From: CAYPNF01 sp964411985
GTDB lineage: Bacteria; Verrucomicrobiota; Verrucomicrobiia; Limisphaerales; J093
Length of the DNA stretch: 64,000 bases
Direction: 5' to 3'
NCBI GenBank assembly: GCA_964411985.1
Contig: CAYPNF010000024.1
Coordinates: 60,860 to 124,859, forward strand
The notes under the pieces are model-generated. The model was not told the origin of the DNA, searched no databases, and was given only the letters and a program-made list of their open reading frames with translations. Positions 25,188 through 34,581 of the stretch are shown piece after piece. Position numbers and translations under genes: made by a program. Within the stretch, counting starts at the first letter, position 1, and each line of letters begins with the position of its first letter.

Positions 25188-26363
25188 TCAGGAGCGAATC
25201 CGCTTCACGAACCGCGCCATGCGTTCGGTGGCGATCTCGATGCGTTCACGCGATGTCGCAAAGCAGCAGCGCAGGAAGCCTTCGCCCGGCGGGCCAAAAG
25301 CGGTCCCGGGCACACACGCCACCCCTTCCTCGTTCAAGAGGCGCAAGGCAAATTCCTTGGAGGACAGGCCCGTCGAGGCAATGCTGGGAAAAGCGTAAAA
25401 CGAGCCTCGTGGGAGATGACACTTCAATCCCATGTCGTTAAACGCTTTGACGATATAGTTACGCCGGAACTTGTATTCCTCGCGCATCTCGATGGTATCA
25501 GGCTCACCGTTCCGAATCGCCTCCAGGGCGGCTTCCTGGCTAATGATACTCGCGCAAAGCATGGAGTACTGGTGAATCTTCATCATCGCCTCGATCAGGT
25601 CCGAGGGACCGCAGGCGTAGCCGATCCGGAAGCCGGTCATAGCATACGCCTTCGAGAAGCCGTGCAGGAAAATGGTCCGCTCCTTCATGCCCGGCAGGGA
25701 AGCAATGCTCGTGTGCTCCCCTTCAAAAGTGAGTTCGGAATAGATCTCATCCGTAATCACCACCAGGTTGTGGGCAATCGCCAGCGCGGCAATCTTCTCC
25801 AACTCCGCACGCGTCATCGTGCCACCAGTCGGATTGGTGGGAAAGTTCAAGACCAGTGCCTTGCTCTTGGGGGTGATCGCCGCCGCCAAGTCTTGGGCCC
25901 GCACCGCGAAACCGTCCTCCGCCTTGCACGCGACCGCCACGGGCACCCCAAAGGCCATGACCACACTCGGCGAATAGCTCACGTAGCAAGGCTCGTGGTA
26001 AATGATCTCGTCCCCGGGGTTGATGACCGCCCGCAAAGCAATATCCAGCGCTTCACTGACGCCCACGGCAATGAGGATTTCCTTTTTTGGATCGTACTGC
26101 ACCTGGAAACGAGGTCCGATGCTGGCGGCGATGGCTTCACGTAGGCTAAGCAAACCCAGGTTGGAGGTGTAGCCGGTCTTGCCCCGTTCCAGGGCGTAGA
26201 TAGCCGCTTCCCGGATGTGCCAGGGTGTCACAAAATCCGGTTCCCCTACCCCCAGCGAAATGACGTCCGGCCGTCCTTGCACAATGTCAAAGAACTCCCG
26301 AATCCCCGACCTGGGGATGCCGCGGACGTGCTGGGCCACAAATTGAGTATTGGATGCAGCCAT
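25188..26363 (-). CDS. PLP-dependent class I/II aminotransferase
   Basis: 391 residues from the ATG at 26363. Fold type I aminotransferase: substrate motif ISLGVGEPDF, NPTGG (NFPTNPTGGTMTRAEL), TDEIYSEL with the PLP-ring Asp, the Schiff-base Lys in HGFSKAYAMTGFRIGY, and the C-terminal Arg in GFLRCCFATSRE. It resembles aspartate/aromatic aminotransferases of the PatA/AspC group, and the amino donor cannot be settled from the sequence. It is divergent from the hybrid histidine kinase and is followed closely by the glycosidase gene. Confidence 0.9.
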   Translation of the reverse strand: MAASNTQFVAQHVRGIPRSGIREFFDIVQGRPDVISLGVGEPDFVTPWHIREAAIYALERGKTGYTSNLGLLSLREAIAASIGPRFQVQYDPKKEILIAVGVSEALDIALRAVINPGDEIIYHEPCYVSYSPSVVMAFGVPVAVACKAEDGFAVRAQDLAAAITPKSKALVLNFPTNPTGGTMTRAELEKIAALAIAHNLVVITDEIYSELTFEGEHTSIASLPGMKERTIFLHGFSKAYAMTGFRIGYACGPSDLIEAMMKIHQYSMLCASIISQEAALEAIRNGEPDTIEMREEYKFRRNYIVKAFNDMGLKCHLPRGSFYAFPSIASTGLSSKEFALRLLNEEGVACVPGTAFGPPGEGFLRCCFATSRERIEIATERMARFVKRIRS

Positions 26364-26588
26364 TCTGAGGTTCAGCAAACCTGTTTATGGCGACAAAAGA
26401 AAGGAAAAACGGGACTTCATCCCGTGCCGCCGGGCTGTCCCCAGCAAGGCTTCCCCCCTCCAGGTACCCTTGAGGCTGCCGCCCGCCTCCCAGGTCAAAC
26501 CGTTCCCTCTCGATTCACGCCGCTGTGCAATTCAAGGCCCCCAGAAGTTGCTTGGCTTTCGGGGCTGTCCTCGGTAGTTTTTCCTCTG

Positions 26589-29528
26589 ATGTCCCTCGAT
26601 ATGCATGAAGATCCACAGAGGCGGGAGCTTGGGGATCAGACGGAGGAAAACAAGCCCATCCAGGAAGCGCTTCGGCGAAGGCAGTTCGAGCTCAAGGCGA
26701 TCTACGAGAATGCGCCCATCATGATGTGCGTGTTAGACCCGTCCCGGCAGGTCATCTACGCCAATCAGGCGTTCCTCCAGTTTATCGGCGAACCTGAGGA
26801 GAAGGTCCTTTACCAGCGAGCCTGCGGGGTAATTGGGTGTCTACGGGCAAATGATGATCCGCGAGGATGCGGTCACGGGCCACTTTGCCAGGAGTGCAAA
26901 GTGCGTCTGGCCTTTGCGGATGCGTCCGCAAACGGAAAGTGCCACCGTGGCATCGAGTATCGAACCTCCATCCTGCGCCAGGGCCAAGCGCAAGAGTACG
27001 TCTTCCTGACATCGATAGCGCCCATACCGATGACCGGCCAAACCAACCTCCTGCTCTGTCTGGAAGACATCACCGAACGGAAGCGGTTTGAGGAGGTCCA
27101 GTCGTTTCTGGCCCAAACCAAGAGCGGGCCGACCGACGAGCCGTTCTTCCATGCTTTGGCCCGCTACCTGGCCAAGAGCCTGCACATGGATTACGTCTGT
27201 ATCGATCACCTAGAAGGGGAAGGTCTGACCGCCCGAACGGTGGCGGTCTGGCATAACGGAGTTTTTGAGGATAACGTGACCTACGGTCTGCACGACACGC
27301 CCTGCGGTGAGTTGGCGGGTAAAATGGTCTGTTGTTTCCCTCAGGCCGTGCGTGAGCTCTTCCCCCGAGACAAGGTACTTCAGGATCTGAAAGCCGAGAG
27401 CTACGTCGGGGTCACCCTCTGGAGCCATGCGGGCGAACCCATCGGCCTCATTGCTGTCATCGGACGCCACCCCCTCATCAATCAGTCTCAGGCCGAGACA
27501 ACCCTGAAACTGGTCGCCGTACGAGCGGCTGGGGAGATGGAGCGGATGAACGCGGAGTCCGCCTTACGCCAAAGCGAGGCCTTTCGCCGTGAGGTGCTCG
27601 ATTCCCTTTCGGCCCATATTGCGGTCCTGGACCAACAGGGAACGATCGTGGCCGTCAACGAAGCCTGGGTTCGTTTTGCCGGCGAGAACGGAGGAAAAGG
27701 AGCACGGGTCCTTCCGGGAGACAACTATCTGGCCGCTTGCGAAAGCGCCACCGAGCCACACACAAGAGCGCCAGCCAGAGAAGCGTTACTGGGCATCCAA
27801 ACGGTCATGTCCGGGAAAAGCACCAGCTTCTCCATGGAGTATGACTGCCACTCCACCACTGAGCAAAGGTGGTTCTGCATGAATGTGCGGCGGTTGAGTG
27901 GAGCCAAAGAGGGAGTGGTAATCGCCCATGAGGACATCACCGAGCGCCGACTGGCAACCGAACAGCTCCGGGCGAACACGGAACGGTTCCGGCGCATCTC
28001 GGCTATGACTTCCGACATCGCCTATTCGTGCCTCACAGATCAGGATGACCGTTATTTCATCGACTGGATGACGGGGGCGGTCGATCGCATCACGGGGTAC
28101 ACCGTGGAGGAAGTCACGGCTCGGCGCTGCTGGAAGTTTCTGGTGGTGGAGGAAGACCAGGCTCTCTTCCTGGAAAAAGTTGCTGGGCTGATACCGGGTA
28201 CCCAAGGAATCTGCGAGCTGCGCTTGCGTCACCGGAACGGCGAAATCGTGTGGGTGGCTTCCTTCGCGGAATGCGTTACCCCGACGGATGGCGGTGGGAA
28301 GTCCGTGCTCTACGGCTGCCTGGCGGCGATCACCGAACGCAAGAAAGCCGAAGCGGAGAAGGATCGTCTGCAAGCCCAGCTGTACCAGTCTCAAAAGATG
28401 GAATCTGTCGGCAGGCTGGCCGGAGGCGTGGCCCACGATTTCAACAATATGCTCCAAGCCATCCTGGGAAATGTGGGCTTGGCCATGCAGTCGGCGGCTC
28501 CGGGCAGCTCGCTGCGCGAGAGCCTGGAGGAGATCAGTGCTTGCGCCAAACGTTCGGCCGACCTGACCCGGCAACTGCTCGCATTCGCACGGCGCCAAAC
28601 CGTCATACCCAAACTGCTGGATCTCAACGAGACGGTGGAGGGACTGCTCAAGATGATGCGGCGGCTCATCGGGGAACACATCCGGCTGGCATGGCAGCCC
28701 GCGGCGGGCTTGTGGTGGGTGAAGATGGACCCAAGCCAGGTCGACCAGATCCTGGCCAATCTCTGCGTCAACGCGCGCGATGCCATCGGCAAGTCTGGCT
28801 TAGTCAGTATCGAGACCGGAAATGTGTCGATCGACGAGGCGGATTGCTCAGAGAACCTAAGTCTGGTTCCAGGCGAGTACGTGCTGCTATCGGTGACCGA
28901 CAACGGCTGTGGCATGGACAAGGAGACGCTGGCGCACCTCTTCGAGCCCTTCTTTACCACCAAAGATGTCGGTGTGGGAACCGGAATGGGGCTAGCCACC
29001 GTTTATGGCATCGTGAAACAAAACCACGGATTCGTCCAGGTCGAGAGTAGACTGGGCCGGGGCACCAGCTTCCTGATTTACCTACCCCGGCACGTGAACC
29101 AGGGTCTCGATCACGAACCGCCGGAGCCGCTGGAAAAGACTGGCCTCGGCCACGAAACCGTCCTCTTCGTGGAAGACGAACCGACCATCCTCAAGATCGG
29201 CCGCCAGATTCTACAGGAACTGGGCTACCAAGTGATTGCAGCCGCCACACCCGGGCAGGCGCTTCAACTGGCGCGGGAGCACTCAGGGAAGATTCACCTG
29301 CTTATCACGGACGTAATTATGCCGGAAATGAACGGCAAAGATCTGGCGGCGCGCCTCATCTCGCTCCAGCCAGGAATCCGCCAACTGTTTATGTCGGGTT
29401 ACACTGCCGACGTGATCGCAAACCATGGGGTTCTGGACGAGTCGGTGCAATTCATTCAGAAACCTTTCACCGTGGAAGACCTGAGCGCCAAAGTGAGGAT
29501 TGTGCTCAATGGAGCGAGGCCGACCTGA
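26589..29528 (+). CDS. Hybrid sensor histidine kinase: PAS-GAF-PAS-PAS-HisKA-HATPase-REC
   Basis: 979 residues from the ATG at 26589; the frame is open further upstream, but that part overlaps the divergent aminotransferase. PAS1 (about 30-150) carries a Cys-rich insertion (CGVIGCLR...GCGHGPLCQECKV). GAF about 165-320. PAS2 about 335-455. PAS3 about 465-585. HisKA with phosphoacceptor His616 in GVAHDFNNMLQAILGN. HATPase with NARDAIG, DNGCGMD and FFTTKDVGVGTGMGL. REC with acceptor Asp908 in LLITDVIMPEMNG. There are no membrane helices, so this is a soluble cytoplasmic sensor. The output partner is not evident; a double-REC protein lies 26 kb away. Confidence 0.92.
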   Translation: MSLDMHEDPQRRELGDQTEENKPIQEALRRRQFELKAIYENAPIMMCVLDPSRQVIYANQAFLQFIGEPEEKVLYQRACGVIGCLRANDDPRGCGHGPLCQECKVRLAFADASANGKCHRGIEYRTSILRQGQAQEYVFLTSIAPIPMTGQTNLLLCLEDITERKRFEEVQSFLAQTKSGPTDEPFFHALARYLAKSLHMDYVCIDHLEGEGLTARTVAVWHNGVFEDNVTYGLHDTPCGELAGKMVCCFPQAVRELFPRDKVLQDLKAESYVGVTLWSHAGEPIGLIAVIGRHPLINQSQAETTLKLVAVRAAGEMERMNAESALRQSEAFRREVLDSLSAHIAVLDQQGTIVAVNEAWVRFAGENGGKGARVLPGDNYLAACESATEPHTRAPAREALLGIQTVMSGKSTSFSMEYDCHSTTEQRWFCMNVRRLSGAKEGVVIAHEDITERRLATEQLRANTERFRRISAMTSDIAYSCLTDQDDRYFIDWMTGAVDRITGYTVEEVTARRCWKFLVVEEDQALFLEKVAGLIPGTQGICELRLRHRNGEIVWVASFAECVTPTDGGGKSVLYGCLAAITERKKAEAEKDRLQAQLYQSQKMESVGRLAGGVAHDFNNMLQAILGNVGLAMQSAAPGSSLRESLEEISACAKRSADLTRQLLAFARRQTVIPKLLDLNETVEGLLKMMRRLIGEHIRLAWQPAAGLWWVKMDPSQVDQILANLCVNARDAIGKSGLVSIETGNVSIDEADCSENLSLVPGEYVLLSVTDNGCGMDKETLAHLFEPFFTTKDVGVGTGMGLATVYGIVKQNHGFVQVESRLGRGTSFLIYLPRHVNQGLDHEPPEPLEKTGLGHETVLFVEDEPTILKIGRQILQELGYQVIAAATPGQALQLAREHSGKIHLLITDVIMPEMNGKDLAARLISLQPGIRQLFMSGYTADVIANHGVLDESVQFIQKPFTVEDLSAKVRIVLNGARPT

Positions 29529-29583
29529 GGAGGCCGACGTCTCGGCCAAAGGTCAAAAGGCATGAGGCAAAAACGCAAGTCCA

Positions 29584-29946
29584 TCAGTCGATACAAAAGA
29601 TCCACGGGAACGGGAACAACAGAATCAAGTTGAGGATCAGCAAGGTCCATCCAAGCACACCACAGACCCTCCCCAGCGTGATCCCATCCTCACGTCGGAG
29701 CCCAAGGATCAGGCTACAGATCACCCCAAACATGGGTCCTCCCGCCACCAGGGGCCACAGGATAAGCCCCGCCCAGGGACCGGCAAGCCAGTGCTCGTTG
29801 ACCCAAATCGCGGGGGCCTGAACCCCGGCCACCATGGCGAACACCACCCCTGCGTACGCAATGGCAGGTATCAAGCTCAAGACAGCGAGGGCCCGCCACA
29901 CCGTCCGCTCGGCCGGCATCCACGGGAGTGATTGTGTTTGCCTCAT
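29584..29946 (-). CDS. Small integral membrane protein of unknown function
   Basis: 120 residues from the ATG at 29946; an ATG pair at 29988-29991 would add 15 residues. Three or four membrane helices are visible (VWRALAVLSLIPAIAYAGVV, WAGLILWPLVAGGPMFGVIC, VCGVLGWTLLILNLILLFPF). It resembles small DUF4190-like membrane proteins in its spacing, but no diagnostic motif is seen. It is convergent with the sensor kinase and divergent from the lipoprotein hydrolase. Confidence 0.6.
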   Translation of the reverse strand: MRQTQSLPWMPAERTVWRALAVLSLIPAIAYAGVVFAMVAGVQAPAIWVNEHWLAGPWAGLILWPLVAGGPMFGVICSLILGLRREDGITLGRVCGVLGWTLLILNLILLFPFPWIFCID

Positions 29947-30167
29947 GCTCTCGCTTAGCTCCCCAAGGCCATGCGCGGGATTTGACATCATGGATACTGC
30001 GATGCGAAATGGCGATTCTTTGGTGTCAGACCTGCATCCCCTGAACTCCGTTCAAACACGAACTTCGAATTCCACCGGAGGCATCGACAAACGCCGAGAA
30101 GTGCGCCATATTCTCCAAAAATCGAAAGACCTTGCATCCATTACTGAAGAAACCGCTCGAGTCGAGG

Positions 30168-32054
30168 ATGGGAGTCGGGCTGCTGATTTCCTGGTGGGTG
30201 CTGGCCTTGCTGCTTCTGCCCGGCTGCGCCCCGCCGATTGGGGTCCGGCAGGTGACGATGAGGGAGGCCTACCGTCAAGTGGAAGCCAACGCCCTCAACC
30301 AAGGGGTGGCGAGTGCCTCCTCCCAGTTCGTCTTGCACCGTTATGGACTGGAAGAAGAGTTTCACGATAATCCCGACAAGGCACTTCGCCAGCTCTACGC
30401 CCAGGTTTGCACGGACGACCGGCGCGACCTTTATTACGCCCTATCGGAGCTATCCTACCTGCGAGCGGAGAAGCTGCGTCGCAGCGTGAAGCCCGGCGAA
30501 CCGCGGCGCGCTCGGGACCATTACCTCGCTTCCGCAGTCTATGCCTACTATTACCTCTTGGAACAAGGACACGGAAGCACCCCAAGCGCGTTTGACCGCC
30601 GGTTCCGAGTGGCTTGCGACCTTTACAACCACGCCCTGGCAGGCGGACTCAGCAACCTCGACCAATCCGAGTTCCAGGTGCGGGACGAGGTACGCCAACT
30701 CCCCTTCGGATCGCTGGAGATCAAGGTGGATGTGAGTTCCTTCCCCTGGGCCGTCGATTCCTTCGACAAATTTCTGCCCGCGGATCGTTTTGCGGTTCGG
30801 GGCACGAGTGTAAGGGTGCGCGATCCTGGCCTGGGTGTACCTCTGATCGCGGTGGAAAAGACTCCAAAAGTCCTGCCGGTAACCCCCCGGCTGCCGGTCA
30901 CTGCTTTTCTGGATCTGCGCGGAGATCCCTGCTCCCAATCGGGCGTCCCCTTGCAGGGGTCGCTTCAGCTTCGCTCGGCTTTTGATCAGGAGAGCATCGA
31001 GGTGGAGGGACACTTGGTGCCACTGGAGAGCGACAGTACCGCGCCCCTGGCACATTCGCTGCACAATTCGGCGCTGTGGGATCTTTCTTTCAAACAGTTC
31101 TTCTCCAGCCGGGAAGTGGTACGCACCGACACCTATCCCACGCAACCGCGCCGGGAAGGTCTGATCCCGGTGGTGTTCGTTCATGGCACGGCGAGCAGTC
31201 CGGTTTGGTGGACCGAAATGTGGAACACGCTGCGGGCGGATCCGACTTTGCGCAAGCAGCTGCAGTTTTGGGTTTACACCTACAACACGGGCAATCCCAT
31301 CAATATTTCGGCAGCCCGGCTGCGGCGCTCGCTCACGAACCTGGCAGCCCAACTGGATCCCGAAGGCAAAGACCCGTCCGTGCGCCAGATGGTGGTGGTG
31401 GGGCATTCCCAAGGAGGGTTGCTCACCAAAATGACGGCGGTGGATTCAGGAAACCGCCTTTGGCGCACCATCAGCCTGCGGGACGTAGAGGAACTAGACC
31501 TGCCCGCAGATCAGCGCGGCGCGATCAAGGAAAGCATGTTCTTCCAACCGTTGCCGTTCGTGAAGCGGGTCGTGTTTATCTCCACTCCCCACCGAGGCAG
31601 CTTCCGGGTACGAACCTGGGTGCAGAGCCTGGCGCGAATGCTGGTGAAACTGCCGGCAGGGTTTGCCCAAATGACCGTGAGCCTGATGCAGGCAGACCCC
31701 TCGGCCAAGGTGCCCCGGGAATGGCGCGGCAAAGCGCCGACCAGCATTGACGGCATGTCGCCTTCCAACCCGTTTTTGCTGGCTCTGGCCGAAATACCGG
31801 TGGCTCCCCCCGTCCAGAGCCATTCCATCATCGCGGTGAAGGGAGATGGGGACGTGCAGGAAGGCGATGACGGGGTAGTGAAGTATGCCAGCGCCTACCA
31901 AGACTACGTGGAATCGACATTTGTGGTGCGCCACTCCCATTCCTGCCAAGGCCATCCGCTCGTCATCGAAGAGATGCGGCGCATCCTGTTGGAGCATCTT
32001 CGCGAAAACAGCCCATCGCCCCTCCGCCCAGCGGCGACAGGAACCGGGGAATGA
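30168..32054 (+). CDS. Lipoprotein alpha/beta hydrolase
   Basis: 628 residues from the ATG at 30168. A lipoprotein signal peptide (ISWWVLALLLLPGCAPP) places the lipidated Cys after LLPG. The catalytic part begins near residue 330 with the oxyanion-hole block PVVFVHGTASSPVWW, followed by the nucleophile elbow VVVGHSQGGLLTKM and a late His in VVRHSHSCQGHP. The N-terminal 300 residues are a helical, then beta-rich, domain without recognised motifs. The family is related to lipase/PGAP1-type alpha/beta hydrolases; ester substrate unknown. A hairpin follows the stop, before the convergent outer-membrane protein gene. Confidence 0.82.
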   Translation: MGVGLLISWWVLALLLLPGCAPPIGVRQVTMREAYRQVEANALNQGVASASSQFVLHRYGLEEEFHDNPDKALRQLYAQVCTDDRRDLYYALSELSYLRAEKLRRSVKPGEPRRARDHYLASAVYAYYYLLEQGHGSTPSAFDRRFRVACDLYNHALAGGLSNLDQSEFQVRDEVRQLPFGSLEIKVDVSSFPWAVDSFDKFLPADRFAVRGTSVRVRDPGLGVPLIAVEKTPKVLPVTPRLPVTAFLDLRGDPCSQSGVPLQGSLQLRSAFDQESIEVEGHLVPLESDSTAPLAHSLHNSALWDLSFKQFFSSREVVRTDTYPTQPRREGLIPVVFVHGTASSPVWWTEMWNTLRADPTLRKQLQFWVYTYNTGNPINISAARLRRSLTNLAAQLDPEGKDPSVRQMVVVGHSQGGLLTKMTAVDSGNRLWRTISLRDVEELDLPADQRGAIKESMFFQPLPFVKRVVFISTPHRGSFRVRTWVQSLARMLVKLPAGFAQMTVSLMQADPSAKVPREWRGKAPTSIDGMSPSNPFLLALAEIPVAPPVQSHSIIAVKGDGDVQEGDDGVVKYASAYQDYVESTFVVRHSHSCQGHPLVIEEMRRILLEHLRENSPSPLRPAATGTGE

Positions 32055-32058
32055 AAGA

Positions 32059-32078
32059 GGGCGCGGTGATCCGCGCCC
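32059..32078. terminator. Hairpin between convergent genes
   Basis: GGGCGCGG-TGAT-CCGCGCCC is a tight palindrome between the hydrolase stop (32054) and the stop of the convergent barrel gene (32106). T-runs on either side are weak, so bidirectional termination is probable rather than certain. Confidence 0.5.
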
Positions 32079-32105
32079 TTCGCAAAACCAAGTCGGCAGC
32101 CGAGG

Positions 32106-32579
32106 TTAGAACGTCCACTTCAAACCCGCGCGGACGTGGATCCCGTCGCGGACGTGGTTGTCATTCCATTCCCACTGGATGTCACTGAACATCCCGACGT
32201 TGCCAGTAAATCGGTATTCGAGACCGGCACCCACTCCCTCAAACCAGTTGTCGGTCTCCCACTTATAGCCGAAGGTACCAATGGCGTAAGGAGCCAGGGA
32301 GAGGTCGCCGATCGGGAGGCGCAGATAAACATCCCCCGCCAGGTTGTCAAAAAATTGGCCGGTGAAGTTCTGCCAACTGCTGGTGAGACCGACTCCAGCG
32401 TACTTGCAGAAAAAGTAGCCAACCTCGGCGCCGCCACCCCACTGATCTTCAGGTTGGTCAATGTAGGTGCCGAAACCGGAGATGTAGAGCTCACGATTCT
32501 TGAACCAGCCGTCATCCGCGCTGGCGACGACAGCTCCGAAACCAAAAAGGGCACATGAGAGAGATGCAATTTTCTTCAT
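32106..32579 (-). CDS. Small outer-membrane beta-barrel protein
   Basis: 157 residues from the ATG at 32579, which begins a signal peptide (MKKIASLSCALFGFGAVVASA). The mature protein is a string of amphipathic beta strands (ELYISGFGTYID, GGAEVGYFFCKYAGVGLTSS, APYAIGTFGYKW, VGAGLEYRF, VRAGLKWTF) ending in Phe, the barrel signature. The length fits an eight-stranded OmpW/OmpX-like barrel. Function unknown. It is divergent from the DUF4912 gene with a 130-bp spacer, and no ribosome site is apparent. Confidence 0.75.
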   Translation of the reverse strand: MKKIASLSCALFGFGAVVASADDGWFKNRELYISGFGTYIDQPEDQWGGGAEVGYFFCKYAGVGLTSSWQNFTGQFFDNLAGDVYLRLPIGDLSLAPYAIGTFGYKWETDNWFEGVGAGLEYRFTGNVGMFSDIQWEWNDNHVRDGIHVRAGLKWTF

Positions 32580-32709
32580 AAATAGGGAGATAAGATTGGG
32601 GCCATTCTCCAAGTCGGTCAAATCCAATTCTGCCTGTGACATGCTGCTTGCAGACTCGGGGCGCCCGGGCAACATTGGGAGGTGTTCGGTGGCTGCTACG
32701 GGATCCGCC

Positions 32710-34575
32710 ATGAAAAAGAAGAGCAATACTGGGAAAACTGAGCCTAAGAGTCCTAAAAAGGCCGTGAAAGGCCTTGTCCAACCTGTCAAGGCCGTGCCTG
32801 CAGGCGCCAAGAAATCCAACAAACTTGTTGCAGCCCAGGCAGATCCATCTACTCCTCAGCGAAAGACCCTCAAGCCGCCCGTTGTCAGTGTTGAAACAGT
32901 CCCACCTGTTCGATCCAAATCGCCGAAATCGAGGTCAGCCAAAGAAACGAAGGTGTCAAAACCCGTTAAGGCTGTCCGGCCCGCTCCCATCCCAGAGAAG
33001 CCAACTAAAGTGGCTGAGCCCAAGAAAATTGGCCGAACTAAGCCGAAGCGCGGGAAGACTCCGATCCGGCCCGTTGTAGCCAAGACCCCGGTAACTACCC
33101 CCACGGCGGCTACTCCCGCTCCTTCCCCAACACCCGAGGCAGACCCGGTGGCGGTACCCAAGACCATTCACAAAGAATTGGCGCCAGCCGAACCACCTCG
33201 ACCTTTCCTACTGAGTATTCCACCGATCCTCTTGGAGGGGGAAGAAACCCTCCCTCTCCCGGCCCCGGCGAGTGGAACTCCCCCTGGCGAGCCTGCGGAG
33301 CCTACCGTTTCAACATCAGAAGGCCACGCTCAGGCCGGTGACCCGCAGAAGCCGGAAGAAGCCCAACCCGAATCCGTGCCCCCCGCGGTGGCCCCGGAGC
33401 CCGTTGAGGCGGCAACTTCGGCGCCCCTTCCCTCCGTTGTGATGGCCTCCGAACCCTCCCCAGATCCACCGCCGTTGCCATCGCCGGAGACGCCCGTTCT
33501 ACCCCTCTTCTATGGTGCCCGCCAGCTCACCCTGGCCGCCCGGGACCCTCATTGGCTTCACGCTTTCTGGGACCTGAGTTCTGCGGAGGAGCACTGTCTG
33601 TGTGCGCAAGCCGCTGACGGATCCCTCTGGTTGCGCATCTACCTGGACGGCGATCCGCAGAGACCCTTGGCCAGCATCCGCCTCCCCGCAGAAGCCCGGT
33701 CATGGTTCGTGGAAGTCCCCAAAGGAGGCGCGCGATACCAGGGCGCCTTGTGCTATCAAAGGCCAGGCGGAGAATGGGACACCTTCGTCACTTCCGAAAC
33801 CATCCTCACGCCCGCCGATGCGCCGATAGCGTCCGAGCAAGTGCAATTCGCTTCCATACCGGTCGATCTCCCCTTTGTGGAACTGCTGGCTGCCGTGGCC
33901 GAAAGCGTCGGGGAGACACCCACCCTGATTCAAGCGCTGAGTGAGCTGACCATTTCGGGTGGCAGCGAAGCGATGCCGCAGGAGGCTGGAATCAGCTACC
34001 CCCAATGGACCCTCGAACAGGGGTTCGCCCTGGAGCAAGCCATCTGGGCGGAGGCAATCAGGCTGGATTCAGTCAGCTCCATGGAGATCTTGGAGAGGGT
34101 TCGCCAGCCCATTGAGCAGCCGCGGGGTGTTTCTTCGGTGGAACATGCGTTTCCAGAGGCTCCGGGAGGAGTTGGACCCGGGGCTGCGCCAGGACCAGGA
34201 GCCATTTCCAGCGAGGAAGTGCCAGGGTTGGTTCGTCCGAAGGGCTTTTGGTTTAACGTCAATGCGGAGCTCATCGTGTACGGGGCCACGGAGACGGATG
34301 CTGCCGTCTGGGTGGGTGACCGGCGCGTGCCGCTTCGCCCTGATGGAACCTTTAGCCTGCGGTTTTCGTTGCCGGACGGAAACTACGACCTGCCGTTCGT
34401 GGCGGTCTCGGCCGATGGAAGTGATTCGCGGGGGGCGCGTCTGAAATTCCGACGTCAAACGGACTACCGTGGCAAAGTCGAATGGCATCCACAGGATCCG
34501 GCCCTCAGAAGCCCGAGGCCGGAACATTTGGAAGCGGGTGTGCGCTCCAGCCGCCGGTCACCCGTCGCCGGATAG
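32710..34575 (+). CDS. DUF4912 protein with long Lys/Pro-rich N-terminus
   Basis: 621 residues from the ATG at 32710 (MKKKSNTGKTEPKSPKKAVK). The first 260 residues are low complexity, rich in Lys, Pro, Ala and Glu, and probably disordered. The DUF4912 domain starts near 270 (LFYGARQLTLAARDPHWLHAFWDLS) and continues to about 400. A C-terminal region (near 550-621) contains a second beta-sandwich segment (TDAAVWVGDRRVPLRPDG, LRFSLPDGNYDLPF), like a carbohydrate-binding or Ig fold. It lies 6 bp upstream of a GH57 branching enzyme gene, so a shared role in glucan metabolism is inferred. DUF4912 has no settled biochemical function that I know of. Confidence 0.8.
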   Translation: MKKKSNTGKTEPKSPKKAVKGLVQPVKAVPAGAKKSNKLVAAQADPSTPQRKTLKPPVVSVETVPPVRSKSPKSRSAKETKVSKPVKAVRPAPIPEKPTKVAEPKKIGRTKPKRGKTPIRPVVAKTPVTTPTAATPAPSPTPEADPVAVPKTIHKELAPAEPPRPFLLSIPPILLEGEETLPLPAPASGTPPGEPAEPTVSTSEGHAQAGDPQKPEEAQPESVPPAVAPEPVEAATSAPLPSVVMASEPSPDPPPLPSPETPVLPLFYGARQLTLAARDPHWLHAFWDLSSAEEHCLCAQAADGSLWLRIYLDGDPQRPLASIRLPAEARSWFVEVPKGGARYQGALCYQRPGGEWDTFVTSETILTPADAPIASEQVQFASIPVDLPFVELLAAVAESVGETPTLIQALSELTISGGSEAMPQEAGISYPQWTLEQGFALEQAIWAEAIRLDSVSSMEILERVRQPIEQPRGVSSVEHAFPEAPGGVGPGAAPGPGAISSEEVPGLVRPKGFWFNVNAELIVYGATETDAAVWVGDRRVPLRPDGTFSLRFSLPDGNYDLPFVAVSADGSDSRGARLKFRRQTDYRGKVEWHPQDPALRSPRPEHLEAGVRSSRRSPVAG

Positions 34576-34581
34576 CGGCCC

